Part shown: positions 42,624 to 51,560 of the stretch, one piece after another
Numbering within the stretch: position 1 is the first letter of the stretch
Layout of the letters: every line of letters begins with the position of its first letter
DNA from: Streptomyces sp. f51
Lineage (GTDB): Bacteria; Actinomycetota; Actinomycetes; Streptomycetales; Streptomycetaceae
NCBI RefSeq assembly: GCF_037940415.1
Contig: NZ_CP149798.1
Span: 7,969,001 to 8,033,000 of the forward strand
DNA: 64,000 bases
Reading direction: 5' to 3'
The notes under the pieces: generated by a model
The model's input: only the letters and a program-made list of their open reading frames with translations
Database searches by the model: none
What the model was told of the DNA's origin: nothing
Position numbers and translations under genes: made by a program

Positions 42624-43562
42624 GTGCCCGCGTTCAAGCAACGGGAGAAAGTACGCTTCGCCAGCGGTGACACCTCGTGTGCCGCCTGGCACTATCCGGG
42701 GGCGAACGGCGGCTGTGTGATCATGGCCGGCGGAACCTCGGTGACCAAAGAGCCGGCCTCGGACCTGTTCGCCACGCGGTTCAACGACGCCGGTTTCGCG
42801 GTCCTGGCCTTCGACCACCGACGGTTCGGGGAAAGCGGAGGCGCGCCGCGGCAGATCGTCCGCTTCGACGAGCAGGTCGCCGACTGGCACGCCGCGATCC
42901 AGTACGCGAGCGGTCTGCCGGACGTCGACCCGGACATGATCTCGGTCTGGGGCTTCTCGCTCGCAGGCGGCCATATCTTCCGGGTTGCGGCAGATGAGCC
43001 GCGACTGGTCTGCGCGATCGCGCAGACCCCGCTGGTCGACGGCCCCGCAGTCGCTCCCCACGCGCTGCGCCACATGACGCCACTGGCGGCTCTACGTCTG
43101 TTCGGCCGGGGCGTCGCGGACGTGCTCGGGGGCCTCGTCGGCCGGCCGCCGCTGTTGGTCCCGGCCGCAGGACCACGCGGTGCGGTCGCCTCGCTCACCA
43201 CGCCCGACGCCATGGACGGCGACCGGGCCCTCGATCCCGACCGCTGCTACGCGAACTGGGAACAGACGGTCGCCGCACGAATCGCCCTGCAGATCGGCGT
43301 GTACCGGCCGGGCCGCCAGGCCTCACGTATCCGCTGCCCCCTGCTGGTCGTCGTCTGCGACCAGGACCAGAGTGTGCTTCCCGGCCCCGCCATCCGGGCC
43401 GCCCTGAACGCTCCTCGGTCCGAAGTGGTTCACCTGACGGGCAGTCATTACGCTCCGTTCCTCGAGTCGCACGAGCAGGCCGTCGCGGCGGAAATCTCCT
43501 TCCTGAAGAAGCATCTCGAGCCCTTCGATCGGGACCGTAAAGCGTTCGGGTCTGTTTCATAG
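42624..43562 (+). CDS. Alpha/beta hydrolase
   Basis: A 312-aa hydrolase. The nucleophile elbow is VWGFSLAGGH with Ser at ~115. VLAFDHRRFGESGGAPRQ is the usual oxyanion-side strand. Asp in VVCDQDQSVLP and His in LTGSHYAPFLES complete a likely triad. GTG start behind CGGAGG. It resembles Streptomyces hydrolases annotated as peptidases or acetyl-xylan-type esterases. Substrate unknown. Divergent from the Lrp regulator and ended by a hairpin. Confidence 0.85.
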   Translation: MPAFKQREKVRFASGDTSCAAWHYPGANGGCVIMAGGTSVTKEPASDLFATRFNDAGFAVLAFDHRRFGESGGAPRQIVRFDEQVADWHAAIQYASGLPDVDPDMISVWGFSLAGGHIFRVAADEPRLVCAIAQTPLVDGPAVAPHALRHMTPLAALRLFGRGVADVLGGLVGRPPLLVPAAGPRGAVASLTTPDAMDGDRALDPDRCYANWEQTVAARIALQIGVYRPGRQASRIRCPLLVVVCDQDQSVLPGPAIRAALNAPRSEVVHLTGSHYAPFLESHEQAVAAEISFLKKHLEPFDRDRKAFGSVS

Positions 43563-43636
43563 GCGGTTGTGACGGAGGTGTGGTCAGCTCGCGGGGATAT
43601 TTGTCACCAACGACGGCGCGTCAGCAGCCGGACTGA

Positions 43637-43666
43637 CACCGTCTTGCCGAGGGGAGCAAGACGGTG
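43637..43666. terminator. Bidirectional terminator hairpin
   Basis: 11-bp stem caccgtcttgc / gcaagacggtg with an 8-base loop, between the convergent hydrolase (+) and repeat-peptide (-) genes. Confidence 0.75.
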
Positions 43667-43703
43667 ACCAGGAAGGCTCTGCGGAACGCCTTCAGCGGCA
43701 GTC

Positions 43704-43964
43704 TCAGCCGATCGATATCCAGATAGCTGGGGTGACGGCCGTAGTGCCGTCGTTGTGGAAGTTCGCCGGGCTGACCGTCGGTACACCGTCGCTGTGGAAG
43801 TTCGCCGGGGTAACCGCCGGCACACCGTCGGCGTGGAAGTTGGCCGGGGTGACTGCCGTGGTGCGGTCCTGGTGCTGGTTGACCGCGGCGACTGCCGGCA
43901 CGGCGGCGATGGCGGCAACGACGCCGGCTGCAGCGGTTGCTGTGGCCAGCCTAGAGATCTTCAT
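43704..43964 (-). CDS. Secreted peptide with 13-residue repeats
   Basis: An 86-aa protein. A Sec-type signal (ISRLATATAAAGVVAAIAAV) is followed by three and a half copies of a 13-residue unit: AVTPANFHADG, AVTPANFHSDG and TVSPANFHNDG, then AVTPAIWISIG. The DNA has a 39-bp period. A good AGGAGTCAGG site precedes the ATG. No Cys or known lantibiotic/lasso features. The spacing of His, Asp and Asn invites a metal- or surface-binding role, or a multi-core precursor, but no modifying enzyme lies nearby. Family not recognised. Confidence 0.7.
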   Translation of the reverse strand: MKISRLATATAAAGVVAAIAAVPAVAAVNQHQDRTTAVTPANFHADGVPAVTPANFHSDGVPTVSPANFHNDGTTAVTPAIWISIG

Positions 43965-44169
43965 CCTGACTCCTGTGTGGGTGCGAATCTTCGTCCATGT
44001 CGATCAAGCCTCTGGCCGCTCAGGTTGCCGTCGAACTCGAGGTACGTACGCGTCCCTCCCCTGCGCGACCCGAGGCTCGGCTCCGCCGACGTCCGGCGTC
44101 ACCGGAACTTGCTTTCCCCCATGCAGTTGTGACGCCACGTCAGTACCGTGGGATCCTTCGCGACGACCG

Positions 44170-44499
44170 GGTGGATGACATCCATTCTTGGGGTGCGATC
44201 CCCGAGGGGGGTGTCGCGTTCCCGGCGGAATGAGCGAAGGTTGCCTTCATGGCGCGCGTATCGGCGGATTCCGTACTGAGCCTCCTGGACCAGCGACTGG
44301 TAGCTGCGTTGCAGTGCGACGGCCGCCTCACCGCGGAGCGGGCGGCCCAGGTGCTGGGGCTCAGCCCTGCCACCGTGCGCCGCCGCCTGCACGCGCTCGG
44401 CGCCGACGGCACCGTGCGCGTGGTGATCTCACCGGTCGCGCGACCGCGCAACCGCGGCTCGGCCGGGGCCCTGTTCCTGCGCATCCGGGTCCTGCGCGG
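44170..44499 (+). repeat. Inverted duplicate of the Lrp promoter and 5' end
   Basis: Mirror copy of 42156-42483. It encloses the hydrolase and repeat-peptide genes between two identical outward... inward-facing promoter copies, so both copies would transcribe away from the enclosed pair on opposite strands only for the left one and away on the right. Confidence 0.8.
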
Positions 44500-44635
44500 A
44501 TGTGGACTCGCGCGCGCACCGGCTCGGCGGATGGACACGACTGTGATGGGACCGCCCGGGTCAAGCTCCTATGAGGTCACGATCGCCGAGCCGGTACGCG
44601 CTGGCACCGCTCGGCAGCTCGACGATTCAGAGTGA
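44249..44635 (+). pseudogene. Truncated copy of the Lrp regulator
   Basis: Starts with the same MARVSADSVLSLLDQRLV and HTH as the gene at 41352. After ~84 codons it leaves the homologous sequence (LRIRVLRGCGLARAP) and stops. It keeps the full first HTH and its own promoter copy, so a short DNA-binding peptide could still be made and compete with the parent. Probably a decaying duplicate. Confidence 0.7.
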
Positions 44636-44812
44636 GGACAGCCGGAGCGTCAATCGGGGATCGGGTCAGACCCGCGAGCGGTGCCTCCCGCATCCTCACA
44701 GTCGGGGATCTTGCAAGCAGAGGAAGACGATCGAGAGGGCCCCCGAGGACGCGGAACTGCCGTGCTGTTCCCACCTCTTACGCATGTCTTGACTGATGCC
44801 TATATTTGCCCC

Positions 44813-45664
44813 ATGACCACGCGAAGCACGAACCCGCTGGCGGGAGTTGCGTCGGCGACGGCAGCGGGTGACCGGCTGGTGTTCGTGCCAAGTCGAGTCC
44901 GGGAGTTCGGTGTCACGCTCGGCGGGAGCGTCATGGTCCCGCTGTGGATGGCAACCCCCCTGCTGCTGCCGATGCTGGTGATCGCCGTGCTCACGGAGTC
45001 CGGGTTGCTCTGGGCCATCGTCTGGATCGGTCTCGGGCTGACAGCCCTGGCCGTGATCGGGCTCGCCCTGGCCTCGATGTTTACGGTGTCGGCCACGATG
45101 GTGCGGTGGATCGAGTTCCGCCCGCAGGGGAATGCGGAACAACTCGTGATCGCGCGCTCCCGGCGTTCGTCGACCGTTGCTGCGGCTGATCTGCGACGCA
45201 TCGTCGTTGTCGAAGGGCTCAGGCTGGGCCAACGAAAGTCGCTCAGCGTGGTGTTGTACACGCCTGGCGGGGTGGTGGAGTGTGAGCCGGGGTACCGGGC
45301 CCCGATGTCCCAGGTCGGCACCGAGGCACTGCTCGCCTGGTTGACCAGCCAACTCGGCTCGGCTGGTGCAGAGGTGGAGTACCTGGCGAAGGTCGACCGA
45401 AACTTCGCATGCCCGGGGGAATGGTGGACGCCATCACACCTGGCTGCCTTGTGGCACGTGCCCGTCAGCGAGGTCGACGAGCTGGCTGTCCGCCACGGCG
45501 TCCGCAGTTACCAGCACACGACCCGGGCCATGGTGATGCACTCACCGGCCAAGACGGTAACGGTCTACGACCCGGATCGGGCGTACGAAGTCGCGGAGGA
45601 ACTCCGCGGGGAACACGCCATGGCTCGCGAGACCGGCGCTACGCATGAGAATCCGCGCGCGTGA
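44813..45664 (+). CDS. Membrane protein of unknown function
   Basis: A 283-aa protein with two adjacent TM segments (VPLWMATPLLLPMLVIAVLT and LLWAIVWIGLGLTALAVIGL) and a soluble C-terminal half (YLAKVDRNFACPGEWWTPSH). No catalytic motif seen. The ATG lies six bases after a TATATT box, so translation may be leaderless. No family recognised. Confidence 0.6.
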   Translation: MTTRSTNPLAGVASATAAGDRLVFVPSRVREFGVTLGGSVMVPLWMATPLLLPMLVIAVLTESGLLWAIVWIGLGLTALAVIGLALASMFTVSATMVRWIEFRPQGNAEQLVIARSRRSSTVAAADLRRIVVVEGLRLGQRKSLSVVLYTPGGVVECEPGYRAPMSQVGTEALLAWLTSQLGSAGAEVEYLAKVDRNFACPGEWWTPSHLAALWHVPVSEVDELAVRHGVRSYQHTTRAMVMHSPAKTVTVYDPDRAYEVAEELRGEHAMARETGATHENPRA

Positions 45665-45822
45665 ACGGGCAGGCTGCCGCCGGATGATCAACGCCACGCA
45701 GAACACGGACGCCGGCAGGGCGCTCAACGGCTTCTACACCTACAGCCGCGTCCTCGACGGAGACCGGTTCCTGGTATGGATCAGGTAGCCACCAGGCGGA
45801 CGAGACCGGAAGACAAAACCGC

Positions 45823-46422
45823 GTGAACGATGAACCGGCCCGAGCAACAGCCCTGGTACCTGCCGAGTACCACCTCTTCCAGATCGCAGACCCGCAAAGG
45901 CCCGCGGCCGACAACCTCGACGCATCCCAGAATGGGCTCGTATCCGCTGTCGGCGGCGTCATCGAGGTGTCAACCGGGATCCACACCGGCACCGTCCGTG
46001 TCACGGTCGAAACGCACTCACAGCGACCCGACCCTGCTCCGGGCTGGGAAGAGGTCGCTGAGATGTCGTGCCATTCCCCCTCCGGAGAAGTGCTGGTGAC
46101 GCCGATGATGGACGATCCCACTGATCTCCCCTCGCTGGCGTCCCAGGGCCCGGGTCCCTACCGGTTGCGCGTCCATGCGCTCGGCAGGGACACGGCTGTC
46201 GGCGAGAGCACGGACGACGTTGTGGAGTCCTACCTGATTCAAAGCTGGCCCGCCTCCTACCAGGACGGCCTCCTGGTGAAAGCGACCGACGACTACGGAG
46301 CCCAGGTGCGAGCCCGACCGGCCGACGACACCTTCGTCATCGACCACGAGGATTCACCCGACACTCAGATCGGCCGGGAACGCGACATCTTGCGCCGGGC
46401 CGGCCACGGCGACTACTCCTAA
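45823..46422 (+). CDS. Hypothetical protein
   Basis: A 199-aa soluble acidic protein starting at GTG. Segments GVIEVSTGIHTGTVRVTVE and GPGPYRLRVHALGRD look like a beta-rich ligand or immunity-type fold seen in many Streptomyces proteins of unknown role. It ends before a hairpin. A short frame at 45684 (MINATQNTDAGRALNGFY) upstream may be a fragment. Confidence 0.6.
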   Translation: MNDEPARATALVPAEYHLFQIADPQRPAADNLDASQNGLVSAVGGVIEVSTGIHTGTVRVTVETHSQRPDPAPGWEEVAEMSCHSPSGEVLVTPMMDDPTDLPSLASQGPGPYRLRVHALGRDTAVGESTDDVVESYLIQSWPASYQDGLLVKATDDYGAQVRARPADDTFVIDHEDSPDTQIGRERDILRRAGHGDYS

Positions 46423-46441
46423 CCCGCTTCCAGGGGCGTTC

Positions 46442-46473
46442 GGTTGGGGCGGCCTCGTTCGGCTGCCCCAACC
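46442..46473 (+). terminator. Hairpin after the hypothetical gene
   Basis: 8-bp arms ggttgggg / ccccaacc with partial inner pairing, 20 bases after the stop codon. Confidence 0.6.
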
Positions 46474-46613
46474 ACGCCCAACAGCAAGTGACGTGGCAGC
46501 CGTCTGGTGCACCCGCACATCGGGTTGCAGTTCCCACCGCGCCGAGGGATAGCGGATGAAGCTCGAGCAGTGGTAAGGCCCGCTCTGCATCGTCGACACC
46601 ACGGTCGGCGTCG

Positions 46614-48009
46614 TCATCAGGTCTCCTTCGTGGATACCCCGGCCTTCAGGCCGGGGAGGAAACGAAGCTCCTGCGGAGCAGGGCAGGGAAGGCCGGTTCG
46701 CCTCTTGGGCGGACCGGCGTTGTCAGTGGTGGCCGTTGGGTTGGTCGCGTGTATCTGCGGTATTCCTTCCGGCTCGTGCCGACGCCGGGTCAGCGCATCG
46801 CGCTGGCCCGTACGTTGGGCTGTGCCCGGGTGGTCTACAACGATGCGCTGGCCGCGAGGAAGGCCGCCTACCGGGCGGACGGGTCGCGGATCGCGTCGGG
46901 TGTGCTGGCGAAGCGGGTGATCACGGAGGCGAAGAGGACGCCCGAGCGGGCGTGGCTGGCGGAGGTGTCGGTGGACGCCTTGCAGTCTTCTCTTCGTGAT
47001 CTCGATACGGCGTACGCGAATTTCTTCGCGTCGGTGTCGGGGAAGCGCCGGGGCGCCGTATGGGGCTTCCGGTGTTCAAGTCGAAGAAGGACAGCCGGCA
47101 GGCCGTCCGTTTCTCCAGGAACGGGTTCCGGCTGCGGGGCAACGGGCGGCTGAACCTCGCGAAGATCGGGGACGTCCGGGTCCGCTGGTCGCGCTCGCTG
47201 CCGTCGGCTCCGTCGTCGGTGACCGTGATCAGGGATCCGTCGGGCCGGTACTTCGCGAGTTTCGTCGTGCAGGTCGAGCCCGAGCCGCTCGCGCCCGTCA
47301 CGTCCGAGGTCGGCATCGATCTCGGCCTGACCCTCTACGCCGTTCTCTCCGACGGACGGGTGATCGACAATCCCCGTTTCCTGCGGCGTGCCGAGCGGAG
47401 ACTGAGGAAGGCGCAGCAGGTGTTGAGCCGGAAGGTGAAGGGGTCGAGGAACCGGGGCAAGGCCCGGTTGAAGGTTGCCCGGGCGCATGCCCGGGTGGCC
47501 GATGCGCGCAGAAACTGGTGCCATCAGAGTGCTTCGAGGCTGGTCCGCGACAACCAAGCGGTCTACCTCGAAGACCTGGCGGTCTCCGGTCTCGCACGCA
47601 CCCGCATGGCCAAGTCTGTGCACGATGCCGCCTGGGGCATGTTCCGCCGCGTGCTGGAGGACAAGGCGGCCCGCTACGGCCGTCACGTCGGCATCGTCTC
47701 CCGCTGGCTGCCCTCCTCGCAGACGTGCTCGGTGTGCTGGGTCGTGGACGGGACGAAGCCGCTGCACGTGCGTATCTGGCGGTGCGAAGGCTGCGGTACC
47801 GAACATGATCGTGACCTCAACGCGTCGCGAGTGATCCTCGCCGCCGGGCAGGCGGAGAGGCTAAACGCCCCTGGAGGGCCGGTCAGTCCCGGAGTGGAAA
47901 TCCCACACCGGGCACGGCCCGTTGAACGGGGAACCCACCCGAAGGCCCAGCCGGTCACCACCGGCAGCCAGGCGGGAATCCCCGCCCTTTAGGACGGGGA
48001 GGATGTCAA
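46614..48009 (+). mobile_element. TnpB element, copy 2
   Basis: Same ends as copy 1 but in the opposite orientation: left end tcatcaggtctccttcgtgg with a ccccggccttcaggccgggg hairpin, right end ending aggatgtcaa at 48009. The right end lies 32 bases from the ku stop codon. Flanking bases at the right (caccgtgtctgttcagctgg) would be its guide. Confidence 0.85.
46749..47992 (+). pseudogene. tnpB: Frameshifted tnpB (copy 2)
   Basis: Closely related to copy 1 along its length, with the RuvC parts intact (VGIDLGLTLYAV, VYLEDLAVSGL, TEHDRDLNASR and both CxxC pairs). A one-base deletion near 47050 (aagcgccgggg against aagcggccaggg) splits it into 46749-47153 and 47060-47992. The second frame could start at ATG 47060 but would lack the N-terminal third. 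Likely inactive. Confidence 0.85.
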
Positions 48010-48041
48010 CACCGTGTCTGTTCAGCTGGCGGTGAGCAGGT

Positions 48042-48962
48042 TCAGGCGCTGCGCCGCGGCTTCCGCCCTGTCGTCTTCTTGGCTGCTTTCTTGGCGGTCT
48101 TCTTCTGTGCCGTCTTTGTGGTCGTCGTCTTTTTGGCTGCGGTCTTCTTCTTGGGCAGGTCGTGGACGGTGGCGTCTTCGCCTCGGGACTTGCGGGCTTT
48201 GGCCACGGACTCCTTGAGCGCGGCCATCAGGTCGACGACTTGTGCCGGTGCCTCGGGCTCTTCGGCCGTGGGCGGTTCGCGGTTCTCCCGTTTGGCTTCG
48301 ATGAGCTGTTCCACTGCTTCCGTGTACCGGTCGGTGAATTCCTCGCCTTGGAGGTCGTCGCGGGTCAGCCGGTCGATGAGTTGTTCCGCCTGGGCGATCT
48401 CGTCATCGGTGAGGTCCACCTCGTCCGGTTTCAGCGCGGCGGGGTCGCGGATCTCGTCGGACCAGCGCATCGCGTGCAGAACGATGACGTTGTCGCGGAC
48501 CCGCAGCAGGCCCAGCCGCTCGCGGCCGCTCCAGGCGTACTTCGCCACGGCCACCTTCGATGAGCGCTCCAGGGCCTGTCTCAGGAGTGTGTAGGGCTTG
48601 GCTGCCACCTGACCGTCGGGCTCCAGGTAGTAGCCCTCGCCGATCTGGATCGGATCGATGGACTCCAGGGGCACGAACGCCTCGATCTCGATGGCCTTCG
48701 CCGTGGGCAGCGGTATCTCCCGCAGCTCTTCGTCGAGCACCGGAATGATCGTGTCCTTGTCCCACTGGTAGCCCTTGCCGATCTCCGACTGGGCGACCTC
48801 GCGGCCCTCGATTTCGCAGATCTTGCGGCTCCGCACCCGGCCCATGTCCTCCAGATGCACCTGGTGGAAGTGGATGCTGTGGTCCTCCCGGGCGTTGACC
48901 ACATGGATAGGCACGGTGACCAGGCCGAATGAGATGGCGCCGGACCAGATGGTTCGGGGCAT
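48042..48962 (-). CDS. ku: Non-homologous end joining protein Ku
   Basis: A 306-aa bacterial Ku that binds DNA ends and recruits LigD. It starts PRTIWSGAISFGLVTVPIHV and keeps the ring-forming core (RVRSRKICEIEGREV, YYLEPDGQVAAKPYTLLRQA). The C-terminus is a Lys/Ala/Thr-rich tail (KKKTAAKKTTTTKTAQKKTA), the extended DNA-binding type seen in actinomycetes. No ligD is in the window. The neighbouring TnpB insertion left the gene intact. Confidence 0.95.
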   Translation of the reverse strand: MPRTIWSGAISFGLVTVPIHVVNAREDHSIHFHQVHLEDMGRVRSRKICEIEGREVAQSEIGKGYQWDKDTIIPVLDEELREIPLPTAKAIEIEAFVPLESIDPIQIGEGYYLEPDGQVAAKPYTLLRQALERSSKVAVAKYAWSGRERLGLLRVRDNVIVLHAMRWSDEIRDPAALKPDEVDLTDDEIAQAEQLIDRLTRDDLQGEEFTDRYTEAVEQLIEAKRENREPPTAEEPEAPAQVVDLMAALKESVAKARKSRGEDATVHDLPKKKTAAKKTTTTKTAQKKTAKKAAKKTTGRKPRRSA

Positions 48963-49186
48963 GGGAGACCCTCCATGGCAAGCTCCGAGGCCTTCAGCCT
49001 AGAAGCAGTCGCAGGTCAGGGCACGTCGAGGCCCTCAGCACTGTGGTATCGGCTCTGGCCGGTCAGCCGAGGGCGTGCAGGGGGCCGTCGAGCCCCAAGG
49101 CGCCCGCACACCCGCAGCGGCAAGGGCGGCGTGCTCGGCTGCGCCGGAGGTGTGCCTCGTCTGCCGGCTGTGCCGCAGAGGGAGTT

Positions 49187-49393
49187 TTACGGGCGGGTGC
49201 TGGTGAAGCGGACGGTGGAGCCCCAGCTCTCCCGGGCGGGGCGCATGCACCACTGGCACAGGGGCAGGCCGCCGTTGCCGTACTTGTGGGTGCGCCGCTG
49301 GCATCCGGAGCACGGGCCGACGAGGCTGCCGGGGCAGGTGAAGGTGGAGGGGTCCGGTTCGCTGAGGGGTGGTGGGGGAGGAGTGCTGGTCAT
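49187..49393 (-). CDS. Small Cys-rich zinc-ribbon-like protein
   Basis: A 68-aa protein beginning MTSTPPPPPLSEPD. Four Cys residues lie in FTCPGSLVGPCSGCQRRTH and LPLCQWCMRP, spaced like a zinc ribbon. The start is internal to a longer open frame but fits the gene spacing. No family recognised. Confidence 0.5.
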   Translation of the reverse strand: MTSTPPPPPLSEPDPSTFTCPGSLVGPCSGCQRRTHKYGNGGLPLCQWCMRPARESWGSTVRFTSTRP

Positions 49394-49473
49394 CAGGGCG
49401 TCCCGTTCTGGACGATTAGCTAATAAATCACCACGAAAGTGGGGCGGGAAGGACTGAAAGGTGCGGGTGCCGG

Positions 49474-49848
49474 TCAGTGCAGCGTGGGGGCGGGGGCCGG
49501 ATCTGCGGATAAGTCGAGGATGTCCAGTCCAGTGTCCGGTTGGCAGTGACCGCACGCGCGCACACCCGCGGTGAGGAGCCGGCGTGCTTCGTCGCGCGGG
49601 ACCGGGCGCCGTCGTTTGCCCGCGGCGTAGCAGCCGCCGACATGGACCTCGATGGGCGGGCGGCCGTTGCCGATGCCGAGCTCGACGATCCAGTCCGGTT
49701 CCGGCGGCCGGTTCTGGCGCCCCTGTTCCCGTTCGGTCTCCCGCTCCCGAAGAGCGGCGATCTTGGTGTCGATGCGCTGCAGCCACATCGCGTGCCACAC
49801 CCTCAAGGTGAGCAGCCGCGCCAGGTCAGGCGGCAGATCATCGAACAT
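49474..49848 (-). CDS. DUF6233-type protein
   Basis: A 124-aa protein beginning MFDDLPPDLARLLTLRVWHA. A helical N-terminus (RIDTKIAALRERETERE) precedes a Cys/His part (GGCYAAGKRRRPVPRDEAR and ACGHCQPDTGLDILD). It matches the Streptomyces family I know as DUF6233, often in several copies per genome, with no known function. Confidence 0.7.
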   Translation of the reverse strand: MFDDLPPDLARLLTLRVWHAMWLQRIDTKIAALRERETEREQGRQNRPPEPDWIVELGIGNGRPPIEVHVGGCYAAGKRRRPVPRDEARRLLTAGVRACGHCQPDTGLDILDLSADPAPAPTLH

Positions 49849-49906
49849 GTTTACGATTCTAGGCCCCGGTGAGAGAGTGCGCCGTTGCCTGGCCAGGAGA
49901 ACCAGG

Positions 49907-50857
49907 TCACCACCTGGCGCGCAGCACGCCGTCACTGTCGGGCAGAGCGGCGTGGAACAGCGGGTGGCGTTCGTCGAGGGCCAGGGGCAGGAAGCAGGCC
50001 GCCTTCGCTCCTGCCACCGCAGTGGTGAGCTGCTGGTGGTCGGTCTCGTCGACGGTCGCGTGGCGGATCGTTCCGTCCGGCGCCTCCCAGACGAAGTCCA
50101 CGGATTCGTCCCCGGGCAGCGCGGCCAGGACCGCACCGACATCAGGGCTCAGGTCGGGCCAGAGGGTCAGGAGTGCGCGTGGACCGAGACCGGCGCGGAC
50201 GCTGTCGAGGTTGTTCTCGGTGAGCCGGTGCCAGCGGGTGGCGTTGCTGAGGTAGGCCTCCTCCAGGAGGAGTGCCCGCGGTGCGGCCAGTTCCGCGCGT
50301 ACCCGTTCCCAGAACTCCTCGTCCGCAGCCTGTGTCACCTCCGGTTCCTCAAGGTCGGCGGCGTAGGGCGATGCCGTGATCGGTTCCGCGAACAGGCCGA
50401 GCTCGCGGGTCCGGGCGACGGCCGCTTCACAGGGCTGGTCGCTGCCGACGTACACGTACTGATCCCACCCGACGTGCACGGTGAACCTGTCCTGATGCTC
50501 CAGCCGGCACCAGGCGCCCTGGTCCCGGAGCATGACCCGGACCAGCTCCAGCGCGACCGGCACGGAGACCTCGGCACCGTCGTAGTAGCCGGCGAGGTCG
50601 GGCGGGAACAGCCCGGCGAGACCGTGTCCCTCAACCGGCGCCTCCAGACCGAAGTTGACGAAACCGGTGACCCCCGGATCACGGATCTCCAGCCGGTCAA
50701 CACCCGACTCCCGCGCGAAGGCGGCGATCGCCTCCAAGTAGGCAGCTTCGACCGGCCCATGGTCGCTCACCGTGTCCTCGGCACCGTTGTAGTGCCCGCG
50801 CTCGTCACGGTCGGCGGGGTCGTACTTGGTTATCCGGTGGGCGAAGGACGGCGGCAC
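49907..50857 (-). CDS. Conserved hypothetical protein
   Basis: A 316-aa soluble acidic protein starting VPPSFAHRITKYDPADRDER at GTG behind AGGGAGC. It contains VNFGLEAPVEGHGLAGLFPP, CRLEHQDRFTVHVGWDQYVY and a C-terminal ALDERHPLFHAALPDSDGVL. I know similar Streptomyces proteins but no function for them. The frame extends upstream without support. Confidence 0.65.
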   Translation of the reverse strand: MPPSFAHRITKYDPADRDERGHYNGAEDTVSDHGPVEAAYLEAIAAFARESGVDRLEIRDPGVTGFVNFGLEAPVEGHGLAGLFPPDLAGYYDGAEVSVPVALELVRVMLRDQGAWCRLEHQDRFTVHVGWDQYVYVGSDQPCEAAVARTRELGLFAEPITASPYAADLEEPEVTQAADEEFWERVRAELAAPRALLLEEAYLSNATRWHRLTENNLDSVRAGLGPRALLTLWPDLSPDVGAVLAALPGDESVDFVWEAPDGTIRHATVDETDHQQLTTAVAGAKAACFLPLALDERHPLFHAALPDSDGVLRARW

Positions 50858-51513
50858 GCTGCTCCCTGGACTGTCGGAAAGTGGGGCGTCAGCGTAGTCC
50901 GTGGGCCAACTCCTGCCGGTTGCCTGCTGCGACCTCCATCGCCGGCCCTCTCGGCGGGAATGCGTACTCCTGTCCGCCGCTGTCCCGCCGGCCCGGACTT
51001 CGCGCCGATGTCTGCGAAGTCCGCCTGTGTCCGGGACGCTGACGTACCTGCCTGCGCAGAAGAGCCGGACTGGCTGTACATCCAGGGGTAGGACGGCACC
51101 TCCGGGCCGCCGTGCAGAGAACCGCCGGTGACTTGCTCGCAAGCCGTCACGCTTGTGACTGAGCCCTATAGGTGGCCCGGCTGGACAACTTCGATGCTCA
51201 GTTCCCTAAGGGCGCGCCGCGCAGGAGGAGCCGGCGCTTCCCGGGAGTGCCACCAAGGAACTCCAGCGCCCGCAGGCGGTGATCACGGTGCGGGCGTGCT
51301 CGCGGTGGCTTGCGGCGGGAGAGCAGGACGTCGTGGAGGGCGCCCGGGGCGGGGGCGACGGTGGCTTTCGCTGCCGAGGCAACACGACCAGCGGGCAATC
51401 TGGGCGACGTCCAGGACGGTATCGGAGCGTTCGCCGACCTCGGACGAGCGGTCGTCGATGGGCTGGTCGAAGGGGGCGCCGCCGCTCCGTGCCCAACCGG
51501 CGATCTCCATACT
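50858..51513. other. Intergenic stretch, no supported gene
   Basis: About 650 bases between a hypothetical gene and the TetR promoter. Minus-strand frames near 51280-51510 (PIDDRSSEVGERSDTVLDVA) look partly protein-like but shift frame and lack a start. Possibly a gene remnant. Confidence 0.4.
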
Positions 51514-51528
51514 GGATACGGTGTTGCT
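51514..51528. promoter_or_regulatory. TetR operator-like site upstream of tetR
   Basis: ggatacggtgttgct, an imperfect match to the near-palindrome GGCWACA-n-TGTWGCC seen at 53839 and 58205. It lies 33 bases before the TetR start, consistent with autorepression. Confidence 0.45.
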
Positions 51529-51560
51529 GTTATGGTGCTGGCCCAGGAGGTGGACGTTCA

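Noticed and set aside
43740..43860. Regularly spaced 39-bp repeats resembling a CRISPR array
   Set aside because: The repeats are in frame with a signal-peptide protein, have no unique spacers, and no cas genes are present.
44170..44499. The promoter orientation note in this repeat's feature entry
   Set aside because: On rechecking, the copies are mirror images: the parent Lrp gene is read leftward from ~42404 and the truncated copy rightward from 44249, so both point away from the enclosed hydrolase and peptide genes. The clumsy wording there should be read as this.
46507..46920. Plus-strand frame running into the left end of TnpB copy 2
   Set aside because: Reads through the transposon end hairpin; the matching frame at copy 1 is only the same non-coding end sequence.
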